Assembly (NCBI GenBank): GCA_030615145.1
Contig: JAUWZT010000072.1
Location: 1-13,672 of the forward strand
Source: Promethearchaeota archaeon
Lineage (GTDB): Archaea; Asgardarchaeota; Lokiarchaeia; Sigyniarchaeales; SOKP01
Length of the DNA stretch: 13,672 nucleotides
Direction: 5' to 3'
A program made the position numbers and the translations under genes. The notes below the pieces were generated by a model. It saw only the letters and a list, made by a program, of their open reading frames with translations, had not been told where the DNA came from and did not search any database. This document shows positions 7,517 through 13,672 of this stretch, in pieces (within the stretch, counting starts at the first letter, position 1; each line of letters begins with the position of its first letter).

Positions 7517-8632
7517 ATGTCAACATATCATAAGGTTTATTATAAAAAAGCACAAGAAATGGAAGAGGTTGAAGACAATTCCATTGCTTTAGTTATTACA
7601 TCGCCCCCATATCCAATGATAGAGATGTGGGATGAGATTTTTTCTCTGCAGAGTGACGAGATTAAAGCAGCATTAGAAGTTGGAGATGGTTCATTAACAT
7701 TTGAAAAAATACATAAAGAACTTGATAAAGTTTGGAAAGAACTATATAGGATTTTAATATTTGGAGGAATAGCCTGTATCAATATAGGAGATGCTACACG
7801 TACAATTAATAAGAACTTCCAACTTTATCCCTCTCATTCAAGAATCATCAAAGCATTTCAAAAACTTGGTTTCCAAAATCTACCTGAGATTTTATGGAGG
7901 AAACAAACAAATGCGCCAAATAAATTTATGGGGTCAGGAATGTTACCCCCTGGAGCATATGTTACACTAGAACATGAATATATCTTGATATTCCGTAAAG
8001 GTGAAAAAAGAGAATTTAAAACAGAAGCTCTAAAGGAAAATAGAAGAGAAAGCACTTATTTTTGGGAAGAAAGAAATATATGGTTTTCAGATGTATGGGA
8101 TTTTAAAGGAATTTCACAAGGATTAAACAATAAAGAAATACGTAAAAGAAGTGCAGCTTATCCGTTCGTGCTAGCGTATAGATTAATAAACATGTTTTCA
8201 GTAAGGAATGACACAATTCTTGACCCTTTTCTTGGGACTGGAACGAGTTCATTGGCCGCTATGGTTTCAGAGAGAAATAGCATTGGATATGAAATTGATG
8301 AGAATTTCAAAGAGATTATTAAAGAACGGTTTCTTAAAGTTATATCTTTTGGAAATGAATATATTGAAAATAGGATTAATTCTCATATTTCGTTTATTTC
8401 TGAGAGAATAAAAGAAAAGGGACCTACAAAATATACAAATGAAAATTTTAATGTCTCAGTTGTTACAAGTCAAGAGAAAGGTTTGAAAATTAATAAATTA
8501 AGCTCAATTAAAGAGATTAATCAAGAATTTGTATTGAAATATAAGGAAATCGAAAAAGATCCAACATCGGATAACTTGAATGAAAGTAAAATAAGAATAA
8601 AGAAATCTGGGTTGAACCAATGGATTTCATAA
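7517..8632 (+). CDS. Site-specific DNA methyltransferase, beta order, probably N4-cytosine
   Basis: A 371-residue amino-methyltransferase of the N6_N4_Mtase type. The catalytic motif IV, VITSPPY (26-32), lies near the N-terminus and the S-adenosylmethionine motif I, DPFLGTGTSSLA (236-247), lies near the C-terminus, followed by IGYEI (256-260, motif II). This IV-before-I order defines the beta class. TSPPY is the form usual for N4-cytosine enzymes, whereas DPPY/NPPY favour N6-adenine, so N4-methylcytosine is the likelier product but not proven. The central part, about 50-210, would contain the target-recognition region. A lysine-rich tail of about 85 residues (287-371) follows the core and is not part of the minimal fold. 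No restriction endonuclease gene is adjacent, so it looks solitary: an epigenetic or anti-restriction enzyme, or a leftover of a restriction-modification system. Confidence 0.9.
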   Translation: MSTYHKVYYKKAQEMEEVEDNSIALVITSPPYPMIEMWDEIFSLQSDEIKAALEVGDGSLTFEKIHKELDKVWKELYRILIFGGIACINIGDATRTINKNFQLYPSHSRIIKAFQKLGFQNLPEILWRKQTNAPNKFMGSGMLPPGAYVTLEHEYILIFRKGEKREFKTEALKENRRESTYFWEERNIWFSDVWDFKGISQGLNNKEIRKRSAAYPFVLAYRLINMFSVRNDTILDPFLGTGTSSLAAMVSERNSIGYEIDENFKEIIKERFLKVISFGNEYIENRINSHISFISERIKEKGPTKYTNENFNVSVVTSQEKGLKINKLSSIKEINQEFVLKYKEIEKDPTSDNLNESKIRIKKSGLNQWIS

Positions 8633-8836
8633 ATTTTAAAATAAAGTTGTTTGCTTTTACATTTTATAGAATTTATTGGGAATTTCGATCTACGGTTTGG
8701 ACCCTCTGAGCATATCTATCCTTAAATAAATTCTATAATCAATAATTTAATTATATTAAATCCCAACTCTCGCGGAGCATTCATCAAATAACTTTCCTAA
8801 TCGGACTTTTTTATTTGAATCATTAAATAGGACTTA

Positions 8837-9700
8837 TTAGTTGCAATCAACTGATTCTTGGAGATTGATTTTAATAAAAGCTTCTTCTTGTATGTTTCTT
8901 TGCTCTGATTTTACCGATCTGTTTACTTGCGACAAAAATTTCATCGCGTTATTTTTACCTTCTTTAATGTTTTCAATTAATTCTTCTTTGCTTAAAGCTC
9001 CGGAAATAATTAGTGCTGTTTGAAACGATTGGTCTGGTTTTAAAGTTTTGAACTTAATTTGCAAAGCCGATAAGATTTCTCCAGCCTCTCCGTGTAAAGT
9101 ATTTGACAGATTCAATCTTTCGTTATTAATTTTAAAGTCTTTTGTTAAACAAGTTTCGTAACTCGTCGATTTCGATATAGGAGAAAAGCCAGCATATAAA
9201 CCTGTATGATCGTACTGGTAAAGTATATCGCTTTCTTCGTCATAACCAGATAAGTCGTTATCGAAACCTTCTAATCCGTTGATGTCAAAGTCAAACACAA
9301 AGTACATTGAGAAGTCAATTAAGCTGAAATCGGAACTATTCTTTAACGTGAAAAATGTGTTGACGTAAGGAACTTTTGGACGATTAAAGAGGTCAATATA
9401 TAACCGAATCGAAGAATGTTCTTTTTTAAATGTAATCGGTTGAATTTTCTTTTCTCTTATTAATATTTTTAAGTATTCTTTTATGTCAAAATCTAGCGTT
9501 ATACGGTCGATCACAGTTCCCGTCCGGCTGTTCACCATTTTATAAATCGGCGTTGGCTCAATATTTTTCAACACAACAGGAATAGTGCCTATTTTTTTGC
9601 CTATCAATTTAAAACTGAACCATGGCCCGGCAAACTGCTGTTCTGTCAAAAAGAGCAAATATTTTCCCTGGTATGTCAATTCCTTTATCGAAAATCCCAT
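8837..9700 (-). CDS. Unrecognised beta-rich protein
   Basis: A 287-residue protein I cannot assign. It is soluble by appearance: no signal peptide and no membrane span. Alternating hydrophobic residues throughout suggest mostly beta-strands. A strand pair at 113-140 (FFTLKNSSDF, SMYFVFDFDINGL) runs into an unusually acidic loop at 137-158 (D137, D139, D147, D149, D154, E155, E156, D158), then YQYDHTGLYAGFSP (161-174). This resembles beta-sandwich accessory domains attached to some carbohydrate enzymes, and the Asp-rich loop could bind a divalent cation, but both are guesses. The C-terminus (about 235-280) turns helical and charged. The ATG at 9700 is the first start in frame, with an in-frame TGA seven codons upstream. 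The gene converges on the methyltransferase, and the small-GTPase gene lies 182 bp upstream on the same strand. Confidence 0.75.
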   Translation of the reverse strand: MGFSIKELTYQGKYLLFLTEQQFAGPWFSFKLIGKKIGTIPVVLKNIEPTPIYKMVNSRTGTVIDRITLDFDIKEYLKILIREKKIQPITFKKEHSSIRLYIDLFNRPKVPYVNTFFTLKNSSDFSLIDFSMYFVFDFDINGLEGFDNDLSGYDEESDILYQYDHTGLYAGFSPISKSTSYETCLTKDFKINNERLNLSNTLHGEAGEILSALQIKFKTLKPDQSFQTALIISGALSKEELIENIKEGKNNAMKFLSQVNRSVKSEQRNIQEEAFIKINLQESVDCN

Positions 9701-9882
9701 TAAATAGCCTGATTGATTTCAAGTCGCCAAAATGTCGTTGAATAAAACCTTTAATACTATTTTTTTATAACCTCCTTTATTTATTTCTATACTAATATTT
9801 AACAAACTTGATGCTAATCTTACTATAATAAGTTCTATAATAAGAATATATATGAAAATTAAAAAAGTTTCTAGCGATCGAT

Positions 9883-10860
9883 CTATGCTTTTTCAATAAA
9901 TCTGTAGGCAATATAAAGGAAAGCCTCGTTGACATTTTCGCCAGTTTTAGCCGATGTTAAAATATAGTGTAAACCTAGTTGTTTAGCAACAACCTTTACC
10001 TCTTCTTCGCTAATTACTATCTCTTCTTGCAAATCCGATTTATTTCCAACTATCACAATGGGTATATTTCTCGATACAGAAGTTTTGATGTCCTTATACC
10101 ATTTCTTAACGCTTTCTAAATTATTTGAACGGGTTCTGTCAATCACTATAAAAGCTGCGCTTGCCCCTTCGTAATATCTCTGTCTATAAGGTGCCATTGA
10201 GCCTATTTGGCCTCCAATATCCCAGAGGATGAAATTTATATTTGTATCTTCGTCCATTACAATGGATTTTTTAGAAATCTCAACGCCAATCGTAGCTATG
10301 TAATTATCGTTAAACTGGTTTTCGACAAACCTCCTAATTAACGAGGATTTGCCCGTTCCAAAATCCCCATTTAGAATAAGTTTTGCCGTAAATTGACCCT
10401 TCGGTAGCTTACCTTCTCTTCTTTTTGATAAAACCCGGATAATTTCGGGTATATCTGTAGACACATTATCGAAACCATCAAGAATCAGTTCAACCTTACC
10501 GGCAATATATTCCGAATAAATCCTTAGTTCAGTATTTGATGTAGTTGGATCAGCGATCGTAGTTAATATACAATGTGGTCCCATGGAACAATACGCAAAT
10601 TTTTTATCTTGCATTGAGGTTATATTAAAAAAATTGCTCTGGGTTTTATATTCACTTTTAATTCTATCAATGTAGATATCAAGAAATGCTGAAATTGCTC
10701 CAATTACTAAATCTGATTCGTGATCTCCTTTCTCTTTACTTTCTGAGGCGACGATAAAGCCGTCTCTATCGCAAATTGCCACCGCTGCGGCACCATCTAC
10801 ATCGAACATGTAGTTTTCTAACAATGATTGAATTAAATCAATATTGGGCAGACCTTCCAT
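9883..10860 (-). CDS. Roadblock/LC7-Ras-like small GTPase fusion protein
   Basis: Numbered from the ATG at 10860 (325 residues). Residues about 5-130 form a Roadblock/LC7 domain (LIQSLLENY at 9-17, then VDGAAAVAICDRDGFIVASE at 21-40), the fold that binds small GTPases and dimerises. A linker leads to a complete Ras-like domain: P-loop GDFGTGKS (165-172), switch I T190 in IATIGVE, switch II WDIGGQ (213-218, with catalytic-position Q218), NKSD (273-276) and TSAK (302-305). It should bind and hydrolyse GTP. WDIGGQ replaces the eukaryotic WDTAGQ, and there is no C-terminal prenylation cysteine. Start choice: the frame extends 30 codons further to an ATG at 10950, but those 90 bases are 20% G+C against 41% for the next 90, encode a hydrophobic low-complexity stretch and contain a TATA-like box, so I take 10860. 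If 10950 is right, the extra residues could form a membrane anchor. Expanded, multidomain GTPases are characteristic of Asgard archaea. Confidence 0.92.
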   Translation of the reverse strand: MEGLPNIDLIQSLLENYMFDVDGAAAVAICDRDGFIVASESKEKGDHESDLVIGAISAFLDIYIDRIKSEYKTQSNFFNITSMQDKKFAYCSMGPHCILTTIADPTTSNTELRIYSEYIAGKVELILDGFDNVSTDIPEIIRVLSKRREGKLPKGQFTAKLILNGDFGTGKSSLIRRFVENQFNDNYIATIGVEISKKSIVMDEDTNINFILWDIGGQIGSMAPYRQRYYEGASAAFIVIDRTRSNNLESVKKWYKDIKTSVSRNIPIVIVGNKSDLQEEIVISEEEVKVVAKQLGLHYILTSAKTGENVNEAFLYIAYRFIEKA

Positions 10861-10909
10861 AGAATTCAACTTTGTTGGTAGCTTTCTTAAAATTATATTA
10901 GTTTTAAAA

Positions 10910-10917
10910 AATATAAA
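10910..10917 (-). promoter_or_regulatory. Candidate TATA box for the Roadblock-GTPase gene
   Basis: The minus strand reads TTTATATT here. Initiation about 25 bases downstream (near 10888) would give a leader of roughly 28 bases before the ATG at 10860, supporting the shorter start. The nearly symmetrical TTTATAAATT at 10990-10999 could instead serve the longer form starting at 10950. Confidence 0.3.
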
Positions 10918-10989
10918 TATAGCTATTAGAAAATTGTTACATGAAGTCATTTTTAAACTCTAATTATCTCCATGACATAAACTTATTTA

Positions 10990-10999
10990 TTTATAAATT
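10990..10999 (+). promoter_or_regulatory. Candidate TATA box for mini-gene 1
   Basis: TTTATAAATT is centred about 24 bases before the ATG at 11018, so transcription would start at or next to the start codon. No Shine-Dalgarno is present in TTTTTGCAGA, which fits a leaderless message. The box is close to palindromic and could also act on the minus strand. Confidence 0.35.
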
Positions 11000-11017
11000 T
11001 GTATTGATTTTTGCAGA

Positions 11018-11170
11018 ATGGAAGAAAAATTTTTAAAGCACGAGGAAAACATAGCAAAAATTCTAGGTCGCGTAGTTTCCTTATGCAAACAAACAGATCT
11101 TACTGACCTAGCAAAAAAAGGAGAACAAGTCTTAAAGAACTACGACAAAGCAAAAACATTACGAAAATAA
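11018..11170 (+). CDS. Mini-protein 1, 50 residues, helical, paralogue of the next gene
   Basis: The ATG at 11018-11020 opens a 50-codon frame ending in TAA at 11168-11170. The product is highly charged and without Pro, predicted as two amphipathic helices: about 8-25 and 28-43, split at T26-D27. Residues I12-L48 align without gaps to I23-L59 of the downstream small protein. Identical positions include K14, L16, R18, V20, L22, K24, T26, L28, T29, L31, A32, K34, L39, K40, Y42, K46 and L48. Such conservation between two tiny neighbouring frames is strong evidence that both are real genes. I do not recognise a family; it has no DNA-binding or metal motif (one Cys, C23). It is transcribed divergently from the Roadblock-GTPase gene, so a functional link is possible but unproven. 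Confidence 0.72.
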   Translation: MEEKFLKHEENIAKILGRVVSLCKQTDLTDLAKKGEQVLKNYDKAKTLRK

Positions 11171-11186
11171 TTAAACGGTTCAAAAT

Positions 11187-11204
11187 TATTTTTTGTCGAT
11201 TTTT
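11187..11204 (+). terminator. Candidate U-rich terminator after mini-gene 1
   Basis: Two T-runs (TTTTTT at 11189-11194 and TTTTT at 11200-11204) follow the stop of the 50-residue gene by about 20 bases, consistent with archaeal U-tract termination. There is no convincing stem-loop. If used, the two mini-genes would be separate transcripts. Confidence 0.3.
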
Positions 11205-11238
11205 AAGGAAGTTCTCTCGTTTTATTCCAAAAACAATA

Positions 11239-11247
11239 TTTTTAAAG
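11239..11247 (+). promoter_or_regulatory. Candidate TATA box for mini-gene 2
   Basis: TTTTTAAAG lies about 38 bases before the ATG at 11282. Initiation about 25 bases downstream would give a leader of about 12 bases to that ATG, or about 30 bases to the in-frame ATG at 11300. The latter is where homology-compatible, charged sequence begins. Confidence 0.25.
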
Positions 11248-11281
11248 TTATATCACAATATTATTCTTCTTTTTATTCGAA

Positions 11282-11464
11282 ATGTTTCTTCTTTATTTTA
11301 TGATAGACAATATACATTTGAAAAACGACTTGATTGAAGAAAAGCAAATTGAAAAAGTTTTATTTAGAGCTGTTGATCTCTTTAAAAAAACCGGACTAAC
11401 AGAATTGGCCGAAAAATGGGACAGAATTTTAAAAACTTATGTAGCAAAAAAAGGATTAGTTTAA
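11282..11464 (+). CDS. Mini-protein 2, 54-60 residues, helical, paralogue of mini-protein 1
   Basis: A 60-codon frame from the ATG at 11282; the first six residues (MFLLYF) are hydrophobic and an in-frame ATG follows at 11300, so a 54-residue product is also possible. Residues 23-59 match I12-L48 of the upstream 50-residue protein gaplessly, 18 of 37 identical, with many conservative changes (V26/I15, E41/D30, D47/E36, I49/V38). The shared core pattern is I-x-K-x-L-x-R-x-V-x-L-x-K-x-T-x-LT-x-LA-x-K, then LK-x-Y: a two-helix, amphipathic layout. The pair looks like a tandem duplication that has diverged. Mini-protein 2 has W46 where mini-protein 1 has G35, and F34 for C23. No known domain is recognised. 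The gene converges on the N6-adenine methyltransferase, 60 bp between stops. Existence as a gene is well supported; function is unknown. Confidence 0.75.
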   Translation: MFLLYFMIDNIHLKNDLIEEKQIEKVLFRAVDLFKKTGLTELAEKWDRILKTYVAKKGLV

Positions 11465-11524
11465 TTTTCATTTTCTTAATTACTCATTTCAAATATCTAT
11501 CAAATTTTATAGAAGCTTGAAGGA

Positions 11525-13441
11525 TTATAAATTCTTCAAAACATCAGATATATAATTACGATGCTCAATTGTTATCCGATAGAGATCGAAAACAAGTGAA
11601 TTAATTTTATTTTGTAAATTAGTATAGTGTTCTGTATCAAATTTATCTAATTTCAAGATGGTTTTGACGAGTATTATAATTTCTCTTGAAAGTTTCTTTT
11701 CAATATCGATTTCAGGAACTACTATAGGCAAACCTTTTAAATTCTCTATAAGAATCCTTGGGAATAGTTTTTTATAAGAGCCAAAAGATTTAATAAAGTA
11801 AAACGCTAATAGTTGAGAATTTAAAAGCCCTAGAAGGTAATAATTATTAAATTCTGTAATAGGAGATTTAAGTATTTTTAAGTTGTAAAGCGATTGTGAA
11901 GTTAATGAACCCTTATCATAAGTAGCACATATTAAGCTATTTTGTGCTAATTGTCTTACTATTACGCGATTTTCGTAGCGATTTAACTCCTTGTAATTAA
12001 TGCCTTGTTTAGTTGTATTAATATATTTTAAATCCTTTACTTGGTATCGATTAATAGAATAGAGAAATGGTTTATAATTTTTTTTTAAATCGCCTTTAAT
12101 ACTTTTTATTATTATACTTTCTATAGAATCATTCCTTAATTCTGATTTACATTCTTTGCAAATATAATTATTTTTTGGAAGAGGAAAATATTTATTACAA
12201 ATATTACAGAATATAATCTTACCGTTTTTACCTAATTCAACGCCCCTCCATATATCTATTTTAAAATTTGGATTAAGATTTAAATCATTTAATTCTGGAA
12301 AATTTATGTTCAAAAACTCGATAATTTCTCTATCCTGGTCATTTAAATTAATTAGAAATCGATAATTCCATTTTTCAATTACATTTTGAAGAATTGCATT
12401 ATCATCTTTAGATTGATCTAATGGAAATTTTAATATGATTTGATTATTTTTCCTCTTTATTTCATCTGATTCTTTTTCTAAAGTAATTACAATATTTGAA
12501 ACGACGGGTTCATCGAATTGCGGACCGCTATAATAAATTTCCCTTATCTTAGTTGAGTCATATATATATTTTCTAAGAATCTTACGATTTGATAGCGCGA
12601 GTAGAGAATCAGGGATTATATAACCAAGTAAACCATTTTGCTTTAATATTTGAATTCCTATTTCGATAAACAGTTGATAGTAGTCAAATTGACCTTTATT
12701 TGTTTCCAAAGGGAGTTTTTCAATTAATTTTCTATAATCATGTGGAATCGCTCGAATAAATAAATATGGGGGATTTCCAACTACATAGTCGTATTTATTA
12801 CTAAAATTAAATTGAAGCGTATCTTTATTGAAAATATTAAATACGGTTATTTGGTAATCTTTATTTGTTTCTAAAATAATTTTAATGAGTTCGAAAAGCG
12901 TATAATAAAAGTTGATTTGGCATAATATACAAGCAATTGGATTTATATCAATACCAGAGATATTTACTTTAATTTTGTTGATAATTTCCTTCGCTTGTTT
13001 AGGAGTTAACTCTGAGTTCTCTTTCGATTTAATTTGCTTTCTTAATTTTTCTAAGAGAATCTTTACAGCTTTAATTAAAAAACTCCCTGAACCACAACTT
13101 AAATCTATTAATTTTTTATTTTCAATATCTTGCTGTTCTGTATACCCAACTCTCTTTAGTATGTAATCAACGATTTGAATGGGGGTAAAGAATTCACCCA
13201 TTGTTTTTCTTTGGGAATGGGGAACAATTTTTTCGTAAGATTTAGCTAGGATATCCAAATCAAAACTTTGATCATCCTCTTGTTTTTTATCATGAATTTC
13301 TTTCGATTCAATCTTAGTTAAATTTTCAACCATATCATGGATGAAATCGGTTATTTCTTTATCTTTTAAATCGATTCCATATCGAGTTATTAAGTTTGAA
13401 ATTATTCCCTTATCTATTAAGAATTTTTGAAAATCGCTCAT
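11525..13441 (-). CDS. N6-adenine DNA methyltransferase, gamma order, with TaqI-like specificity region and zinc ribbon
   Basis: A 638-residue enzyme that should transfer a methyl group from S-adenosylmethionine to adenine N6 at a specific site. Motif X, GEFFTP (82-87), precedes motif I, IDLSCGSGSF (112-121), GIDINP (163-168, motif II/III region) and the catalytic NPPY (223-226). This is the gamma-class order found in type I M subunits and type II enzymes such as Eco57I and TaqI. The C-terminal half has the TaqI-like recognition-domain pattern (KPFLYSINRYQVK near 457-469, RVIVRQLAQ near 492-500, LLGLLNSQLLAFYF near 536-549). Within it, CNIC (412-415) and CKEC (428-431) form a C-x2-C-x12-C-x2-C zinc ribbon. 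The first 80 residues are helical and show no PD-ExK nuclease signature, and no endonuclease or HsdS gene adjoins, so it appears solitary. Composition is visibly AT-richer than the GTPase and mannosidase genes, consistent with horizontal acquisition. Its stop faces mini-gene 2. Confidence 0.9.
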   Translation of the reverse strand: MSDFQKFLIDKGIISNLITRYGIDLKDKEITDFIHDMVENLTKIESKEIHDKKQEDDQSFDLDILAKSYEKIVPHSQRKTMGEFFTPIQIVDYILKRVGYTEQQDIENKKLIDLSCGSGSFLIKAVKILLEKLRKQIKSKENSELTPKQAKEIINKIKVNISGIDINPIACILCQINFYYTLFELIKIILETNKDYQITVFNIFNKDTLQFNFSNKYDYVVGNPPYLFIRAIPHDYRKLIEKLPLETNKGQFDYYQLFIEIGIQILKQNGLLGYIIPDSLLALSNRKILRKYIYDSTKIREIYYSGPQFDEPVVSNIVITLEKESDEIKRKNNQIILKFPLDQSKDDNAILQNVIEKWNYRFLINLNDQDREIIEFLNINFPELNDLNLNPNFKIDIWRGVELGKNGKIIFCNICNKYFPLPKNNYICKECKSELRNDSIESIIIKSIKGDLKKNYKPFLYSINRYQVKDLKYINTTKQGINYKELNRYENRVIVRQLAQNSLICATYDKGSLTSQSLYNLKILKSPITEFNNYYLLGLLNSQLLAFYFIKSFGSYKKLFPRILIENLKGLPIVVPEIDIEKKLSREIIILVKTILKLDKFDTEHYTNLQNKINSLVFDLYRITIEHRNYISDVLKNL

Positions 13442-13458
13442 AAAGTTCGGTTTTGGGT

Positions 13459-13467
13459 ATTATAAAT
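13459..13467 (-). promoter_or_regulatory. Candidate TATA box for the N6-adenine methyltransferase
   Basis: The minus strand reads ATTTATAAT, centred about 22 bases before the ATG at 13441. This position implies a leaderless or nearly leaderless transcript. The intervening ACCCAAAACCGAACTTT lacks a Shine-Dalgarno. A second AT block (GATAAAATATAATTAG, about 13468-13483) could alternatively give a leader of around 15 bases. Confidence 0.3.
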
Positions 13468-13672
13468 CTAATTATATTTTATCAAATTATATTTCTATTT
13501 AACCAGAATAAAGTTTTATAATTACTTTAAAATTATGGAAATCACTATTCACATAAAACTTCTTATAGGTTGTTGAACCAATATTTATATAAAATTATTC
13601 AATATCTTCTTTGACACAAAGGAAGAAATTAAAAATAATAAAGAAATCCCTTAAAATTAATGATTGCCAGCA

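Noticed and set aside
7540..8411. Minus-strand and alternative plus-frame open frames of 65-80 codons within the beta-class methyltransferase
   Set aside because: They overlap a motif-rich gene in other frames, their composition is that of complement sequence, and no independent start signals are seen.
8633..8836. Possible small RNA or gene in the convergent spacer, because of the locally GC-richer block around 8680-8720
   Set aside because: No cloverleaf, no stable long stem and no frame over about 26 codons; it is best read as a convergent 3' spacer.
9771..9777. Strong Shine-Dalgarno-like AAGGAGG on the minus strand upstream of the beta-rich protein
   Set aside because: No ATG, GTG or TTG with a usable frame follows at a proper distance. 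The gene's own ATG at 9700 is about 70 bases away and has an in-frame stop between, so the match is probably chance or a decayed relic.
11282..11299. A hydrophobic signal-like N-terminus (MFLLYF) on mini-protein 2
   Set aside because: It is too short for a signal or anchor, is followed by an in-frame ATG at 11300 and charged sequence, and has no counterpart in the paralogue.
13566..13582. Short inverted repeat GGTT-GTTG-AACC
   Set aside because: The stem is only four base pairs and is not followed by a T-run or associated with a gene end; chance is sufficient.
13442..13672. Possible gene start at 13660 (ATG ATT GCC AGC) and short frames near the right edge
   Set aside because: Only four codons are visible before the window ends and the 13-codon frame at 13535 is too short, so neither can be supported.

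Overview
The window is AT-rich and reads as the chromosome of an archaeon, most likely an Asgard (Lokiarchaeia-like) lineage. The evidence is a Ras-like small GTPase fused to a Roadblock/LC7 domain, an isoprenoid lipid module (long-chain prenyl diphosphate synthase plus geranylgeranyl-reductase-type flavoprotein), TATA-like boxes instead of bacterial promoters, few Shine-Dalgarno sequences, and very AT-rich spacers. The lineage is inferred from gene content; no rRNA or other phylogenetic marker is present.

Left part (1-6104), all on the minus strand. A partial acyl-CoA dehydrogenase runs off the left edge. Next comes a two-gene lipid operon, transcribed reductase first and prenyl synthase second with 10 bp between them. 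Then follows a full-length GH38 alpha-mannosidase with a GTG start.

Middle (6240-8632). A minus-strand C-terminal remnant of a sulfatase/alkaline-phosphatase superfamily enzyme meets a plus-strand C-terminal remnant of another protein near 6590-6605. Both have lost their N-termini, so this looks like a rearrangement scar or an assembly join. Beyond it are a four-helix membrane protein and a beta-ordered DNA methyltransferase (TSPPY, probably N4-cytosine), both on the plus strand.

Right part (8837-13441). An unrecognised beta-rich protein and the Roadblock-GTPase lie on the minus strand. Divergent from the GTPase are two tiny tandem plus-strand genes. Their products are clear paralogues of each other, with 18 of 37 aligned residues identical and no gaps. 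Last comes a minus-strand gamma-class N6-adenine DNA methyltransferase with a zinc-ribbon inside its target-recognition half and no nuclease domain or adjacent nuclease gene.

How the genes relate: the prenyl synthase and reductase form a plausible pathway unit, making polyprenyl diphosphate and saturating isoprenoid chains for archaeal membranes. The GTPase and the two mini-proteins share a divergent promoter region and are the most suggestive uncharacterised unit. The two methyltransferases are unlinked and look solitary. No gene-free stretch exceeds 300 bases; the longest is 13442-13672, where I see only the short leader and TATA-like box of the methyltransferase. I see no tRNA, rRNA, CRISPR array or intact insertion sequence.
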